A stretch of 47,929 bases of DNA from Streptomyces olivochromogenes (GTDB lineage: Bacteria > Actinomycetota > Actinomycetes > Streptomycetales > Streptomycetaceae): positions 1 to 47,929 of the forward strand of contig NZ_KQ948455.1 of the NCBI RefSeq assembly GCF_001514115.1, in the 5' to 3' direction. The notes beneath the pieces are model-generated. The model searched no databases, was not told the DNA's origin, and worked only from the letters and a program-made list of their open reading frames with translations. Shown here in pieces: positions 1 through 7,657 of the stretch. The position numbers and the translations under genes were made by a program. The first letter of the stretch is position 1. The number at the start of each line of letters is the position of its first letter.

Positions 1-288
1 ATCCAGGACGGCCTGGGCGAACTCGGCGTTCTCCGACAGGAAGCCGTAGCCCGGGTGGATGGCGTCCGCGCCGGAGTCCTTGGCGGCCTGGAGGACCTTG
101 GCGATGTCCAGGTAGCTGGTGGCGGGGGTGTCACCGCCCAAAGCGAACGCCTCGTCCGCCGCCCGGACATGCAGAGCGTCCCGGTCTGGTTCCGCATACA
201 CGGCAACGCTCGCGATCCCGGCATCCCGGCACGCCCGGGCCACGCGGACAGCGATTTCGCCACGGTTGGCGATGAGCACCTTGCGCAC
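1..288 (-). CDS. accA2: Acetyl/propionyl-CoA carboxylase alpha (biotin carboxylase) subunit, 5' part only
   Basis: This is the N-terminal 96 codons of an acyl-CoA carboxylase alpha chain; the gene runs off the left edge. The product begins with the biotin carboxylase opening motif [13 protein letters not shown], followed by the conserved [10 protein letters not shown] segment near residues 80-90, which belongs to the biotin carboxylase N-terminal fold. The family carboxylates biotin carried on its own C-terminal BCCP domain using ATP and bicarbonate, supplying malonyl- or methylmalonyl-CoA for fatty-acid and polyketide synthesis. The GTG start at 286-288 follows a GAGGGA ribosome site at good spacing. 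The partner carboxyltransferase pccB, the epsilon subunit and the biotin ligase lie 3-6 kb away. The accA2 name rests on remembered synteny with S. coelicolor; the enzyme family is clear, the exact paralogue less so. Confidence 0.9.
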   Translation of the reverse strand, partial: MRKVLIANRGEIAVRVARACRDAGIASVAVYAEPDRDALHVRAADEAFALGGDTPATSYLDIAKVLQAAKDSGADAIHPGYGFLSENAEFAQAVLD

Positions 289-643
289 GATGGCTCCCTC
301 CTTGAAACAAGCCGAGTTTAGGGACTGCCGACACGACCTTTCGACCCGTCCCCAATGGTGAGCTTGCCCACACGGAGCGTGATTCGAGGCTCGCTCGACC
401 CGCGAGATCCCTTGTCACACCGCGGTACGCAGGAATCCTTGGCTGAACCCTAGCCCTCCTGTGTGGCCAAGGTCTCTGTGAGGCCGTGCTGCGACGCACA
501 GCGTTTCTTTGTGGAGTCCCTACGAATGGCCCAACGATTCTTTGCCCGCGGCCGAACCCTTGTCCCGGCGTTTACCCGTTAGTAGCGTTCGGGAGGTCTC
601 GAACATACTTGGGGTAACAGCACTCGGAAGTGGGTGGGGACCG
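289..643. other. Intergenic region between divergent genes
   Basis: About 355 bases separate the carboxylase start from the next gene. I see no convincing gene. It must hold the promoters of both flanking genes. On the minus strand a TAAACT hexamer (315-320) could be a -10 for the carboxylase, but no good -35 was seen. The stretch is somewhat less GC-rich than its surroundings. Confidence 0.5.
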
Positions 644-1171
644 GTGGTGCGCAGACCGGTGGCGTGGGTGGCGGCGATCGTGCTCTTCGTGGAGGCGATC
701 GGCATCGCGCTGCTGAACTGGTTCCTCGGCGTGGTCGTCGACCGCCAGGACATGTCTCTTGCGGGTCTCGACTCGGACATGATGTCCGTCTCGTCCAAGG
801 TCGGGGGGCTGGTCTTCGGCCTCTACTTCGCGCTGTGCGGCGTCGCCGCCCTGCTCGTCGCGGTGCGCGACCGCGCCCCGGGCCTCTTCGGCCGCATCCT
901 GCTGATCAGCGCCGCCGTGGTGCACGGTCTGCTCGGCGCGTTCACGGTGGGTCTGGTGGGCTGGGGCGCGTTCGTGTTCATGATGGTGGCGCTCGGGCTG
1001 ATCGTGTTCACTCTGTTGGCCTTCGACCGCAGCGCGGGTCCCGCCGACGCCGCGCCGGGTGACGGCGCGGGCGGCAAGGACGGCAATGGAGGCGCGAACG
1101 GAGGCGCGAACGGGAACGGCGGTACCGGGGGATCCCCGGTCACGGCGCCCCCGACGCCGAGCGCGACCTGA
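644..1171 (+). CDS. Integral membrane protein with Gly-rich tail
   Basis: A protein of about 175 residues of unknown function. It has about four hydrophobic segments: residues 3-25, around 50-72, 80-100 and 102-122. It ends in a low-complexity Gly/Asn/Ala/Pro tail of about 45 residues that is probably cytoplasmic or disordered. The start is taken at the first of two adjacent GTG codons (644 and 647), preceded by a GGGGA element. An upstream ATG at 509 in the same frame would add a non-hydrophobic, poorly coding stretch and was rejected. Its stop codon directly abuts the stop of the convergent maf gene, forming TGATCA. Short four-helix membrane proteins of this kind are common next to acyl-CoA carboxylase genes in Streptomyces; no function is claimed. 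Confidence 0.8.
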   Translation: MVRRPVAWVAAIVLFVEAIGIALLNWFLGVVVDRQDMSLAGLDSDMMSVSSKVGGLVFGLYFALCGVAALLVAVRDRAPGLFGRILLISAAVVHGLLGAFTVGLVGWGAFVFMMVALGLIVFTLLAFDRSAGPADAAPGDGAGGKDGNGGANGGANGNGGTGGSPVTAPPTPSAT

Positions 1172-1792
1172 TCACTTCTCCCGCGGGGTCCACAACTCCG
1201 TGATGCCCACGCCCAGTTCGGCCAGCAGGCGGCGCACCAGTGGCAGGGAGATACCGATGACGTTGCCGTGGTCGCCGTCGATGCCCTCGATGAAGGGGGC
1301 GGAGCGGCCGTCGAGCGTGAAGGCCCCGGCGACGTGGAGCGGCTCGCCCGAGGCGACGTACGCGGCGATCTCGGCGTCGGTCGGGTCGCCGAAGCGGACC
1401 ACCGTGGACGCGGTCGCCGACGCGTAGCGCTTGGCCGCCGTGTCGTAGACACAGTGTCCCGTCTGGAGGGTGCCGGCCCGGCCGCGCATCGTCTTCCAGC
1501 GCGCGGTGGCCTCCTCGGCGTCCTTGGGCTTGCCCAGTGCCTCGCCGTCCAGGTCGAGGACCGAGTCGCAGCCGATCACCAGGGCGCCCTGGACCTCGGT
1601 CCGGGCGGCCACGACGGAGGCCTTGGCCTCGGCCAGGGCGAGCGCGAGTTCGGCGGGGGTCGGGGCGGAGACGGCGTCCTCGTCGACGCCGCTCACGATG
1701 ACCTCGGGGTCGAGTCCGGCCTGGCGCAGCAGGCCGAGCCGGGCGGGGGACTGCGAGGCGAGCACGAGGCGGCGGCGCGGCTGATCAGTCAT
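1172..1792 (-). CDS. maf: Maf/YceF-type nucleoside triphosphate pyrophosphatase
   Basis: A 206-residue Maf-family protein. The family hydrolyses non-canonical or modified nucleoside triphosphates to monophosphate and pyrophosphate (house-cleaning) and is linked to septum formation. The N-terminal motif [18 protein letters not shown] corresponds to the Maf nucleotide-binding loop. The acidic block [16 protein letters not shown] (about residues 73-88) and the C-terminal [16 protein letters not shown] segment are also typical, and the length fits. The ATG start at 1790-1792 is the natural beginning of the conserved domain; the in-frame extension to 1858 is low-complexity Arg-rich sequence. It converges on the upstream membrane-protein gene with abutting stops, leaving no room for a separate terminator. 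Confidence 0.93.
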   Translation of the reverse strand: MTDQPRRRLVLASQSPARLGLLRQAGLDPEVIVSGVDEDAVSAPTPAELALALAEAKASVVAARTEVQGALVIGCDSVLDLDGEALGKPKDAEEATARWKTMRGRAGTLQTGHCVYDTAAKRYASATASTVVRFGDPTDAEIAAYVASGEPLHVAGAFTLDGRSAPFIEGIDGDHGNVIGISLPLVRRLLAELGVGITELWTPREK

Positions 1793-1831
1793 GCGGTCAG
1801 GGTATCGGCGTGGGCGTGTCGCCCCCCGTCG

Positions 1832-1919
1832 CCCTGTCTCACCTCGCCCCTGTCTCACCTCGAGCCGATCACCTCGCGCCGATCAGAGCATGCCGATCAC
1901 GGCACGCCGATCACATCAC
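1832..1919. repeat. Two tandem repeat arrays: 16 bp x2 and 14 bp x4
   Basis: CCCTGTCTCACCTCG occurs at 1832-1846 and again at 1848-1862 (16-bp period). Immediately after, units beginning GCCGATCA start at 1864, 1878, 1892 and 1906, an exact 14-bp period with consensus GCCGATCACnnCnC. The array fills the space between the start of maf and the stop of the small membrane-protein gene, so it lies in the 5' region of maf. Function unknown; it may be a simple minisatellite. Confidence 0.75.
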
Positions 1920-2039
1920 TCCGAGGACGATCATCGCGAGCAGCATGGCCAACGCCATGAGAAGGCCGAGCCGTCGCAACATCTCCTGCATGTCGCGAAG
2001 TTCTTTGGGCGGCTCGTTCTCCGGGTCGGACCACAGCAT
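1911..2039 (-). CDS. mmpB: Small single-pass membrane protein, probable MmpB family
   Basis: A 42-residue protein. The N-terminal half is polar and acidic/basic (begins MLWSDPENEPPKEL) and the C-terminal half is one hydrophobic helix rich in Leu, Ala and Met (about residues 22-42), so it is a predicted single-pass membrane protein. The sequence and its position beside maf match, from memory, a short conserved Streptomyces protein annotated as morphogenic membrane protein MmpB; the name is therefore tentative. The ATG at 2037-2039 was chosen because the extension upstream is Arg-rich and overlaps a palindromic element. A GAAGG sequence sits very close to this start, so the ribosome site is not ideal. 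Role in morphogenesis is inferred only from the remembered family name. Confidence 0.62.
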   Translation of the reverse strand: MLWSDPENEPPKELRDMQEMLRRLGLLMALAMLLAMIVLGVM

Positions 2040-2075
2040 GCCTTCGATCGTGCGGCGGCGAGGATGTCGACCGCC

Positions 2076-2091
2076 TGAGTACGCGTACTCA
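2076..2091. promoter_or_regulatory. 16-bp perfect palindrome, candidate operator
   Basis: TGAGTACGCGTACTCA reads identically on both strands. It lies 37 bp upstream of the small membrane-protein start (minus strand) and 113 bp upstream of the GDSL hydrolase start (plus strand), where a transcription-factor dimer would be expected to bind. No regulator can be assigned from the sequence. Confidence 0.5.
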
Positions 2092-2120
2092 ACTTGCACC
2101 CGACCCGATTAAACGGGTCC

Positions 2121-2190
2121 AGGGTTCCTTTAGTGCGCCTCCGCCTGCTACGGTCATGGCATTCACTAAAGGAACTCTGGTCCCTTTTAG
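2121..2190 (+). promoter_or_regulatory. Promoter with flanking inverted-repeat operator for the GDSL hydrolase
   Basis: The arms AGGGTTCCTTTAGTG (2121-2135) and CACTAAAGGAACTCT (2164-2178) are inverted copies with one mismatch, their centres about 43 bp apart, roughly four helical turns. A possible promoter lies between and over them: TTCCTT (2125-2130) and TACGGT (2149-2154) with an 18-bp spacer. A third related sequence, TCCCTTTTAG, follows at 2181-2190. This geometry suits a repressor bound over the -35 and the start point. Assignment is by inspection only. Confidence 0.5.
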
Positions 2191-2203
2191 GGAGGCAGCT
2201 GCC

Positions 2204-3337
2204 GTGTTCACCACCGCCTGGACCGCATCGCCCCAGCTCCCCGCCGTGGGCTTCACCCCCAACTGGTCCCAGGAGGGCTTCTGGCGCCAGTCCCTGCGCC
2301 AGGTCGTCCGCGTCGGGGCGGGCGGCGGCCGGGTTCGTATACGGCTGTCGAACGCGTACGGCACCTCGCCGCTGCGGATCGCCGGGGCCACCGTGGCCCG
2401 TGCGGGCGAGGGGGCCGGCGTCGAGCCCGGCTCGTTGCGGCGGCTCACCTTCGAGGGGGCCGGGGGTGTCGAGATCCCGGCGCGCGGACAGGTCGCCAGC
2501 GACCCCGCCGAACTCGTGGTGGAGGCCTTGGAGTCCGTGACCGTCACCCTGCACCTCGACGCCGTCACCGGGCCCGCGACCTTCCACGCCCAGGCCTTCG
2601 CGACGAGTCACCGGGGCGAAGGGGACCGCCTCGACGATCTCGACGGCGACGGATTCGGCGAGACGAGCGAGTCCTGGTACTTCCTGTCGGCCGTCGAGGT
2701 CGACGCGGGCGGCCGCACGGACGGTGTCGTCCTCTTCGGGGACTCCATCGTGGACGGGTTCGGCTCGACGCCGGGCGCGAACCGCCGCTGGTCGGACGCG
2801 CTCGCCGAGCGCACGGGCCGGCCCGTTCTCGGCGCGGGCATCGGCGGGAACCTGCTGCTGAACGACTCCGCCTGGTACGGGGAGAAGGGCGTCCGGCGGT
2901 TCGGTCGGGACGTTCTCGAACAGGCCGGGGTCGAGGCGGTCGTCGTGCTGCTGGGGCTCAACGACATCGGGTTCAGCGAGACGGACGAACAGCCGACGTA
3001 CAAGCCCGCGCCGGTGGTGGAGGCCGATGAACTCATCGACGGGTACCGGGAGTTGATACGGCAGGCTCGTGCGCGGGGGCTGCGGGCGATCGGGGCGACA
3101 CTGCTCCCCTTCGGGGGGTCCGATCACTGGGGGGAGCGGGCGGCGAAGGTGAGCCGTGAGGTGAACGGGTGGATTCTCGGGGCGGGGGAGTGGGACGCGG
3201 TGGTGGACCTCAACGGGGTGTTGGCCGATCCGGGGGATCCGGATCGGCTACGGGGTGGGTACGACTTCGGCGATCACCTGCACCCCAATGACGCCGGGTA
3301 CGAGGTGATGGCCGAGGCGGCGGCGGGGTGCCTCTAG
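2204..3337 (+). CDS. SGNH/GDSL-family hydrolase (esterase/lipase-like)
   Basis: A 377-residue protein with the SGNH hydrolase blocks in order: LFGDSIVDGFG with nucleophile Ser181, a glycine block (GAGIGGNLLL), LLGLNDIG with Asn253, and DHLHPND with Asp357 and His360. The first 170 residues form a beta-rich N-terminal domain, as in larger actinobacterial GDSL hydrolases. Members cleave esters of lipids, sugars or acylated polysaccharides; the substrate here is unknown. No signal peptide is seen. The GTG at 2204 was preferred because GGGAGG lies 8 bases upstream, whereas the in-frame ATG at 2156 falls inside the operator-like inverted repeat. Its stop overlaps the stop of convergent pccE within CTAG. 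Confidence 0.9.
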   Translation: MFTTAWTASPQLPAVGFTPNWSQEGFWRQSLRQVVRVGAGGGRVRIRLSNAYGTSPLRIAGATVARAGEGAGVEPGSLRRLTFEGAGGVEIPARGQVASDPAELVVEALESVTVTLHLDAVTGPATFHAQAFATSHRGEGDRLDDLDGDGFGETSESWYFLSAVEVDAGGRTDGVVLFGDSIVDGFGSTPGANRRWSDALAERTGRPVLGAGIGGNLLLNDSAWYGEKGVRRFGRDVLEQAGVEAVVVLLGLNDIGFSETDEQPTYKPAPVVEADELIDGYRELIRQARARGLRAIGATLLPFGGSDHWGERAAKVSREVNGWILGAGEWDAVVDLNGVLADPGDPDRLRGGYDFGDHLHPNDAGYEVMAEAAAGCL

Positions 3338-3540
3338 GCGGGCCAGTACGTGCGCGTCCATGCCGTGGGGCCCGGCTGGGGCAGGTGCTGGGCGGCTATG
3401 CGGGACGGGTCCGACCAGGAGTCCCGGGTGCCGGGCGCGCCGGGGGGCGTGGAGGCCGCCGCGGCGCGCGCTCGGACCACCGCCAGAGCGGCGGCCAGCT
3501 CCTCCGGGGTCGGATTGCCCCGTATGACCTTGATCGTCAT
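3334..3540 (-). CDS. pccE: Acyl-CoA carboxylase epsilon subunit
   Basis: A 68-residue protein starting MTIKVIRGNPTPEELAA, the hallmark opening of the actinobacterial acyl-CoA carboxylase epsilon subunit, followed by an Ala-rich helix and a C-terminal Trp-containing tail (residues about 45-68). In the known Streptomyces enzyme the epsilon subunit binds the beta carboxyltransferase and raises activity of the alpha-beta complex. It lies 24 bp downstream of pccB on the same strand and is surely co-transcribed. ATG at 3538-3540 was chosen; an upstream in-frame start at 3552 adds only four residues. Its stop codon overlaps that of the convergent GDSL gene (CTAG), so the two transcription units must share or read through termination. 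Confidence 0.9.
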   Translation of the reverse strand: MTIKVIRGNPTPEELAAALAVVRARAAAASTPPGAPGTRDSWSDPSRIAAQHLPQPGPTAWTRTYWPA

Positions 3541-3564
3541 GTCTGCTCCCAAGGGTCCGGGGTT

Positions 3565-5166
3565 CTAGAGCGGGATGTTGCCGTGCTTCTTCGGAGGGAG
3601 TGATTCCCGCTTCGTACGCAGCTGACGCAGGCCCCGTACGACGTGGGAGCGGGTGTCGGAGGGCATGATCACCGCGTCGATGTAGCCGCGCTCGGCCGCC
3701 GTGTAGGGGTTGAGGAGGGTGTCCTCGTACTCCTGGATCAGACGGGCCCGCGTGGCGTCACCATTTCCGGCGGTCTCGGCGGCTGCGATGGTGCGGCGGT
3801 GCAGGATGTTCACCGCGCCCTGCGCGCCCATCACCGCGATCTGGGCGGTCGGCCAGGCGAGGTTGAGGTCCGCGCCCAGGTGCTTGGAGCCCATGACGTC
3901 GTAGGCGCCGCCGAAGGCCTTGCGGGTGATGACCGTGATGAGCGGGACGGTCGCCTCGGCGTAGGCGTAGATCAGCTTGGCGCCGCGGCGGATGATGCCC
4001 GTGTGCTCCTGGTCGACGCCCGGCAGGAAGCCGGGGACGTCCACGAAGGTGATGACGGGGACGTTGAAGGCGTCGCAGGTGCGCACGAAGCGGGCCGCCT
4101 TCTCGGACGCGTCGATGTCCAGACAGCCGGCGAACTGCATCGGCTGGTTGGCGACGATGCCCACCGGGCGGCCCTCGACCCGCCCGAAGCCGGTGAGGAT
4201 GTTCGGCGCGAACAGCGCCTGGGTCTCGAAGAACTCGGCGTCGTCCAGGATGTGTTCGATCACCGCGTGCATGTCGTACGGCTGGTTCGCGCTGTCCGGC
4301 ACGATCACGTCCAGCTCGCGGTCCTCGTCCGTGAGGGCGAGGTCCGCCTCCTCGGGGAAGACCGGGGGCTCACTGAGGTTGTTGGACGGCAGGTACGACA
4401 GCAGCTGCTTGACGTACTCGATGGCGTCCTTCTCGTCGCCCGCCATGTGGTGGGCCACACCCGACACCGCGTTGTGGGTGCGCGCGCCGCCGAGCTCCTC
4501 GAAGCCGACGTCCTCGCCCGTCACCGTCTTGATGACGTCCGGCCCCGTGATGAACATGTGCGAGGTCTGGTCGACCATGATCGTGAAGTCGGTGATCGCG
4601 GGGGAGTACACCGCGCCGCCCGCGCAGGGGCCGACGACGAGCGAGATCTGCGGGATGACACCGGAGGCGTGGGTGTTGCGGCGGAAGATCTCGCCGTACA
4701 TGCCGAGCGCGCTGACGCCCTCCTGGATGCGGGCGCCACCGGAGTCGTTGATGCCGATGACCGGGCAGCCGGTCTTCAGCGCGAAGTCCATCACCTTCAT
4801 GATCTTCTGGCCGAAGACCTCGCCCAGGGCGCCGCCGAAGACGGTGAAGTCCTGGGAGAAGACGGCGACGGGACGGCCGTCGACCATGCCGTAGCCGGTG
4901 ACGACACCGTCGCCGTAGGGCCGGTTGTTCTCCATGCCGAAGTCGGTCGAGCGGTGCTGTGCGAACTCGTCCAGCTCGACGAACGAGCCCTCGTCGATCA
5001 GCAGCTCGATCCGCTCACGGGCCGTCAACTTGCCCTTGGCGTGTTGCTTTTCGACAGCCCGTGCCGAGCCGGCGTGCGTCGCTTCCTGGACGCGGCGCCG
5101 CAGATCCGCGAGTTTGCCCGCGGTCGTGTGGATGTCGGGGTGGTGCAGCTCTTCCGGCTCGGACAT
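3565..5166 (-). CDS. pccB: Propionyl-CoA carboxylase beta (carboxyltransferase) subunit
   Basis: A 533-residue carboxyltransferase of the crotonase superfamily, full length for the family. It transfers CO2 from biotin to propionyl-CoA (and acetyl-CoA), giving methylmalonyl-/malonyl-CoA for polyketide and lipid synthesis. The two oxyanion-hole regions are visible: SGGARIQEG (residues 142-150) and [12 protein letters not shown] (416-427). Asp423 in the second corresponds to Asp422 of S. coelicolor PccB, the residue known to set short acyl-CoA preference, so propionyl-CoA is the likely main substrate. It is followed by pccE and faces birA across a 131-bp divergent region. ATG at 5164-5166 fits the family N-terminus. 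Confidence 0.95.
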   Translation of the reverse strand: MSEPEELHHPDIHTTAGKLADLRRRVQEATHAGSARAVEKQHAKGKLTARERIELLIDEGSFVELDEFAQHRSTDFGMENNRPYGDGVVTGYGMVDGRPVAVFSQDFTVFGGALGEVFGQKIMKVMDFALKTGCPVIGINDSGGARIQEGVSALGMYGEIFRRNTHASGVIPQISLVVGPCAGGAVYSPAITDFTIMVDQTSHMFITGPDVIKTVTGEDVGFEELGGARTHNAVSGVAHHMAGDEKDAIEYVKQLLSYLPSNNLSEPPVFPEEADLALTDEDRELDVIVPDSANQPYDMHAVIEHILDDAEFFETQALFAPNILTGFGRVEGRPVGIVANQPMQFAGCLDIDASEKAARFVRTCDAFNVPVITFVDVPGFLPGVDQEHTGIIRRGAKLIYAYAEATVPLITVITRKAFGGAYDVMGSKHLGADLNLAWPTAQIAVMGAQGAVNILHRRTIAAAETAGNGDATRARLIQEYEDTLLNPYTAAERGYIDAVIMPSDTRSHVVRGLRQLRTKRESLPPKKHGNIPL

Positions 5167-5297
5167 CGGGATGCGGCTCCCTGCCTGCTCAGTGCGAATA
5201 TGAGGGTGATGTGCTCAGGGGGTTGCTACTGACTCGTAGGGTAGTGGTGCCGATACCGTTCGGCAGTGCGGCGTTTACCACACCTAGGGTGGGTTGC

Positions 5298-6164
5298 ATG
5301 ACGCCGCGAGATGCTTCAGACGCGAACGACAACCGGTGGTCCGACCTCGACCGTCCACCGCTGAACGGGACCGCCCTGCGCCGGGCTCTGGTCCGCGAGG
5401 GCGGGCTCTGGGGTGATGTCCGGGTCACGCCGCACACCGGGTCCACCAACTCCGACCTCGTGGCCCTCGCCACGGATGAGAAGGCCGACGAGGGCGTCGT
5501 CCTCGTCGCCGAGGAGCAGAACGCCGGGCGGGGCCGCCTGGACCGCCAGTGGACCGCACCGGCCCGCTCGGGCCTCTTCTTCTCCGTGCTGCTGAGGCCC
5601 ACCGGGGTTCCCGTCGAGCGCTGGGGCTGGCTCCCGCTGCTCACCGGGGTCGCGGTGGCCACGGCCCTGTCCAAGGTGGCGGGTGTCGACACGGCACTCA
5701 AGTGGCCCAACGACCTGCTGGTCACCGTGGGCGGCGAGGAGCGCAAGACGGGCGGCATCCTCGCCGAGCGCGCCGGGAACGACGCGGTCGTCGTCGGCAT
5801 CGGGATCAACGTCACCCTGCGTGAGGACGAACTCCCCGTGCCCGGCGCGGGCTCCCTCGCCCTCGCGGGCGCCACGACCACGGACCGTGACACCGTGCTG
5901 CGGGCCGTCCTGCGCTCCCTGGAGCAGTGGTACGAGAAGTGGCGGGCCGTGGGCGGCGACCCCGCCGCCTCCGGTCTCCAGGAGACGTATGCCGCGGGAT
6001 GCGCGACCCTCGGAAGGGTGGTGCGTGCCGAACTGCCCGGCGGCACGTCGATCACCGGGGAAGCGGTGGCGGTCGACGGGGACGGGCGTCTGGTCCTGGC
6101 CACGGAGGAGGGCGTACAGCAGCCGGTGGGAGCGGGGGACATCGTCCATCTGCGGCCGGCGTGA
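5298..6164 (+). CDS. birA: Biotin-[acetyl-CoA-carboxylase] ligase, class I (no HTH)
   Basis: A 288-residue biotin-protein ligase that makes biotinyl-AMP and transfers biotin to the lysine of carboxylase BCCP domains. Diagnostic motifs are GRGRLDRQW (adenylate-binding loop, about residues 80-88), LKWPNDL (about 134-140, contains the catalytic Lys) and VVGIGINV (about 170-177), then a small C-terminal SH3-like domain. There is no N-terminal winged helix, so it is a class I ligase and not a transcriptional repressor. ATG at 5298 follows AGGGTGGG. Divergent from pccB, whose complex needs biotinylation, so the pairing makes functional sense. The in-frame extension upstream to 4959 overlaps pccB antisense and is rejected. 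Confidence 0.95.
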   Translation: MTPRDASDANDNRWSDLDRPPLNGTALRRALVREGGLWGDVRVTPHTGSTNSDLVALATDEKADEGVVLVAEEQNAGRGRLDRQWTAPARSGLFFSVLLRPTGVPVERWGWLPLLTGVAVATALSKVAGVDTALKWPNDLLVTVGGEERKTGGILAERAGNDAVVVGIGINVTLREDELPVPGAGSLALAGATTTDRDTVLRAVLRSLEQWYEKWRAVGGDPAASGLQETYAAGCATLGRVVRAELPGGTSITGEAVAVDGDGRLVLATEEGVQQPVGAGDIVHLRPA

Positions 6165-6324
6165 GCCGAGGAGGCCGGTGGACCGTACTCAGCGGTGGGG
6201 TCCGGAACCGATCGTGGTGCCGGGCTCCGGCCGGGCGTACGAGTCAGGAGTGAGCCAGCGCACACCTGCCGTAGAGTTGAGCGCGGTCGATACCTGACCA
6301 CGGCAGATCGGAAGGGCAGCAGGC

Positions 6325-7611
6325 GTGACCGTCGACGACACGGGCTCCGGCACGGGTGCGCACCCCGCCCCCGACGGTGGGCCGGGGCGTACCGCCGGGC
6401 CGGTCACCGACCCGGCGCCCGCACGCGTCGACGCGTTCGGTGACATGGCCGGCGAGAGGACCGCCGGGCCGACCGGTGAGACGACCGGGCGGATGGACGG
6501 ACAGAGCCGCTTGGACGCGCAGAACCGGATGGACGAGGAGTCCGTCGACTCCGGCGAGGACCCCCTCGCGCTGCGCCTCGAAACGCTCATCCTCGGCGCC
6601 GAGCGCCGCTACACCCCCTTCCAGGCCGCCCGCAGCGCAGGCGTCTCCATGGAACTGGCCTCGCGTTTCTGGCGGGCCATGGGCTTCGCCGACATCGGCC
6701 AGGCCAAGGCGCTGACCGAGGCCGACGTGCTGGCGCTGCGGCGCCTCGCCGGTCTCGTGGAGGCGGGCCTGCTGAGCGAGGCGATGGCTGTCCAGGTCGC
6801 CCGCTCCACCGGGCAGACCACGGCCCGCCTGGCCGAATGGCAGATCGACTCCTTCCTGGAGGGCCTGACCGAGCCCCCCGAGCCGGGCATGACGCGCACC
6901 GAGGTCACGTACCCCCTGATCGAGCTGCTCCTGCCCGAGCTGGAGGAGTTCATCGTCTACGTCTGGCGGCGCCAGCTCGCCGCCGCGACCGGCCGCGTCG
7001 TCCAGGCCGGCGACGACGAGGAGATGGTCGACCGCCGCCTCGCCGTCGGCTTCGCGGACCTCGTCGGCTTCACGCGGCTGACGCGCCGGATGGAGGAGGA
7101 GGAACTCGGCGAGCTCGTCGAGGCCTTCGAGACCACCGCCGCCGACCTGGTGGCCGCGCACGGGGGGCGCCTCATCAAGACCCTCGGTGACGAGGTGCTG
7201 TACGCCGCGGACGACGCCGGGATCGCCGCCGAGATCGCCCTGCGCCTCATCGAGACGATGGCCAACGACGAGACGATGCCGGAGCTGCGCGTCGGCATCG
7301 CCTTCGGCACCGTGACGACCCGCATGGGCGACGTCTTCGGTACGACGGTGAACCTCGCCTCGCGGCTCACGTCGATAGCGCCGCGGGATGCCGTCCTGGT
7401 GGACGGCGCCTTCGCGGAGGAACTGATCCGCACCGCGGACGCGCCCGCCTCCGAGGCGGAGGCCGCCGAGGCCGCGGCCGCCGCGGAGAAGGAGGGCGAG
7501 GAGCCGCCCGTCTACCGCTTCGCCCTCCAGCCGATGTGGCAGCGCCCCGTCCGCGGCCTCGGCGTGGTCGAACCATGGCTGCTGGCCCGGCGGAACGGCG
7601 ACCAGCCGTAG
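6325..7611 (+). CDS. cya: Class III adenylate/guanylate cyclase (Cya)
   Basis: A 428-residue nucleotidyl cyclase. The first 75 residues are Gly/Pro/Asp-rich and probably disordered; an all-helical regulatory region follows (about 75-225), and the cyclase homology domain spans about 235-395. Visible catalytic features are the first metal Asp in GFADLVGFTRL, the second in LIKTLGDEVLY (whose Lys is typical of ATP-specific enzymes), and GDVFGTTVNLASRL with transition-state Asn and Arg. It is therefore likely an active adenylate cyclase making cAMP, which in Streptomyces influences germination and development. No membrane segment is seen. GTG at 6325 follows GAAGGGCAGCA. Position after birA matches the S. 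coelicolor cya locus as I remember it. Confidence 0.9.
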   Translation: MTVDDTGSGTGAHPAPDGGPGRTAGPVTDPAPARVDAFGDMAGERTAGPTGETTGRMDGQSRLDAQNRMDEESVDSGEDPLALRLETLILGAERRYTPFQAARSAGVSMELASRFWRAMGFADIGQAKALTEADVLALRRLAGLVEAGLLSEAMAVQVARSTGQTTARLAEWQIDSFLEGLTEPPEPGMTRTEVTYPLIELLLPELEEFIVYVWRRQLAAATGRVVQAGDDEEMVDRRLAVGFADLVGFTRLTRRMEEEELGELVEAFETTAADLVAAHGGRLIKTLGDEVLYAADDAGIAAEIALRLIETMANDETMPELRVGIAFGTVTTRMGDVFGTTVNLASRLTSIAPRDAVLVDGAFAEELIRTADAPASEAEAAEAAAAAEKEGEEPPVYRFALQPMWQRPVRGLGVVEPWLLARRNGDQP

Positions 7612-7657
7612 GTCCTGTGTCCCTCGATGGACGTCTCCCTCGACAGACCCTGATCCC

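Noticed and set aside
2156..2203. ATG at 2156 as start of the GDSL hydrolase
   Set aside because: It falls between the operator arms and has no ribosome site; GTG 2204 has GGGAGG at 8 bases.
3643..5232. Long open frame (529 codons) antisense to pccB
   Set aside because: It is the GC-rich mirror of pccB: no ribosome site, no recognisable domain, and Val/Arg/Asp-dominated composition typical of shadow frames.
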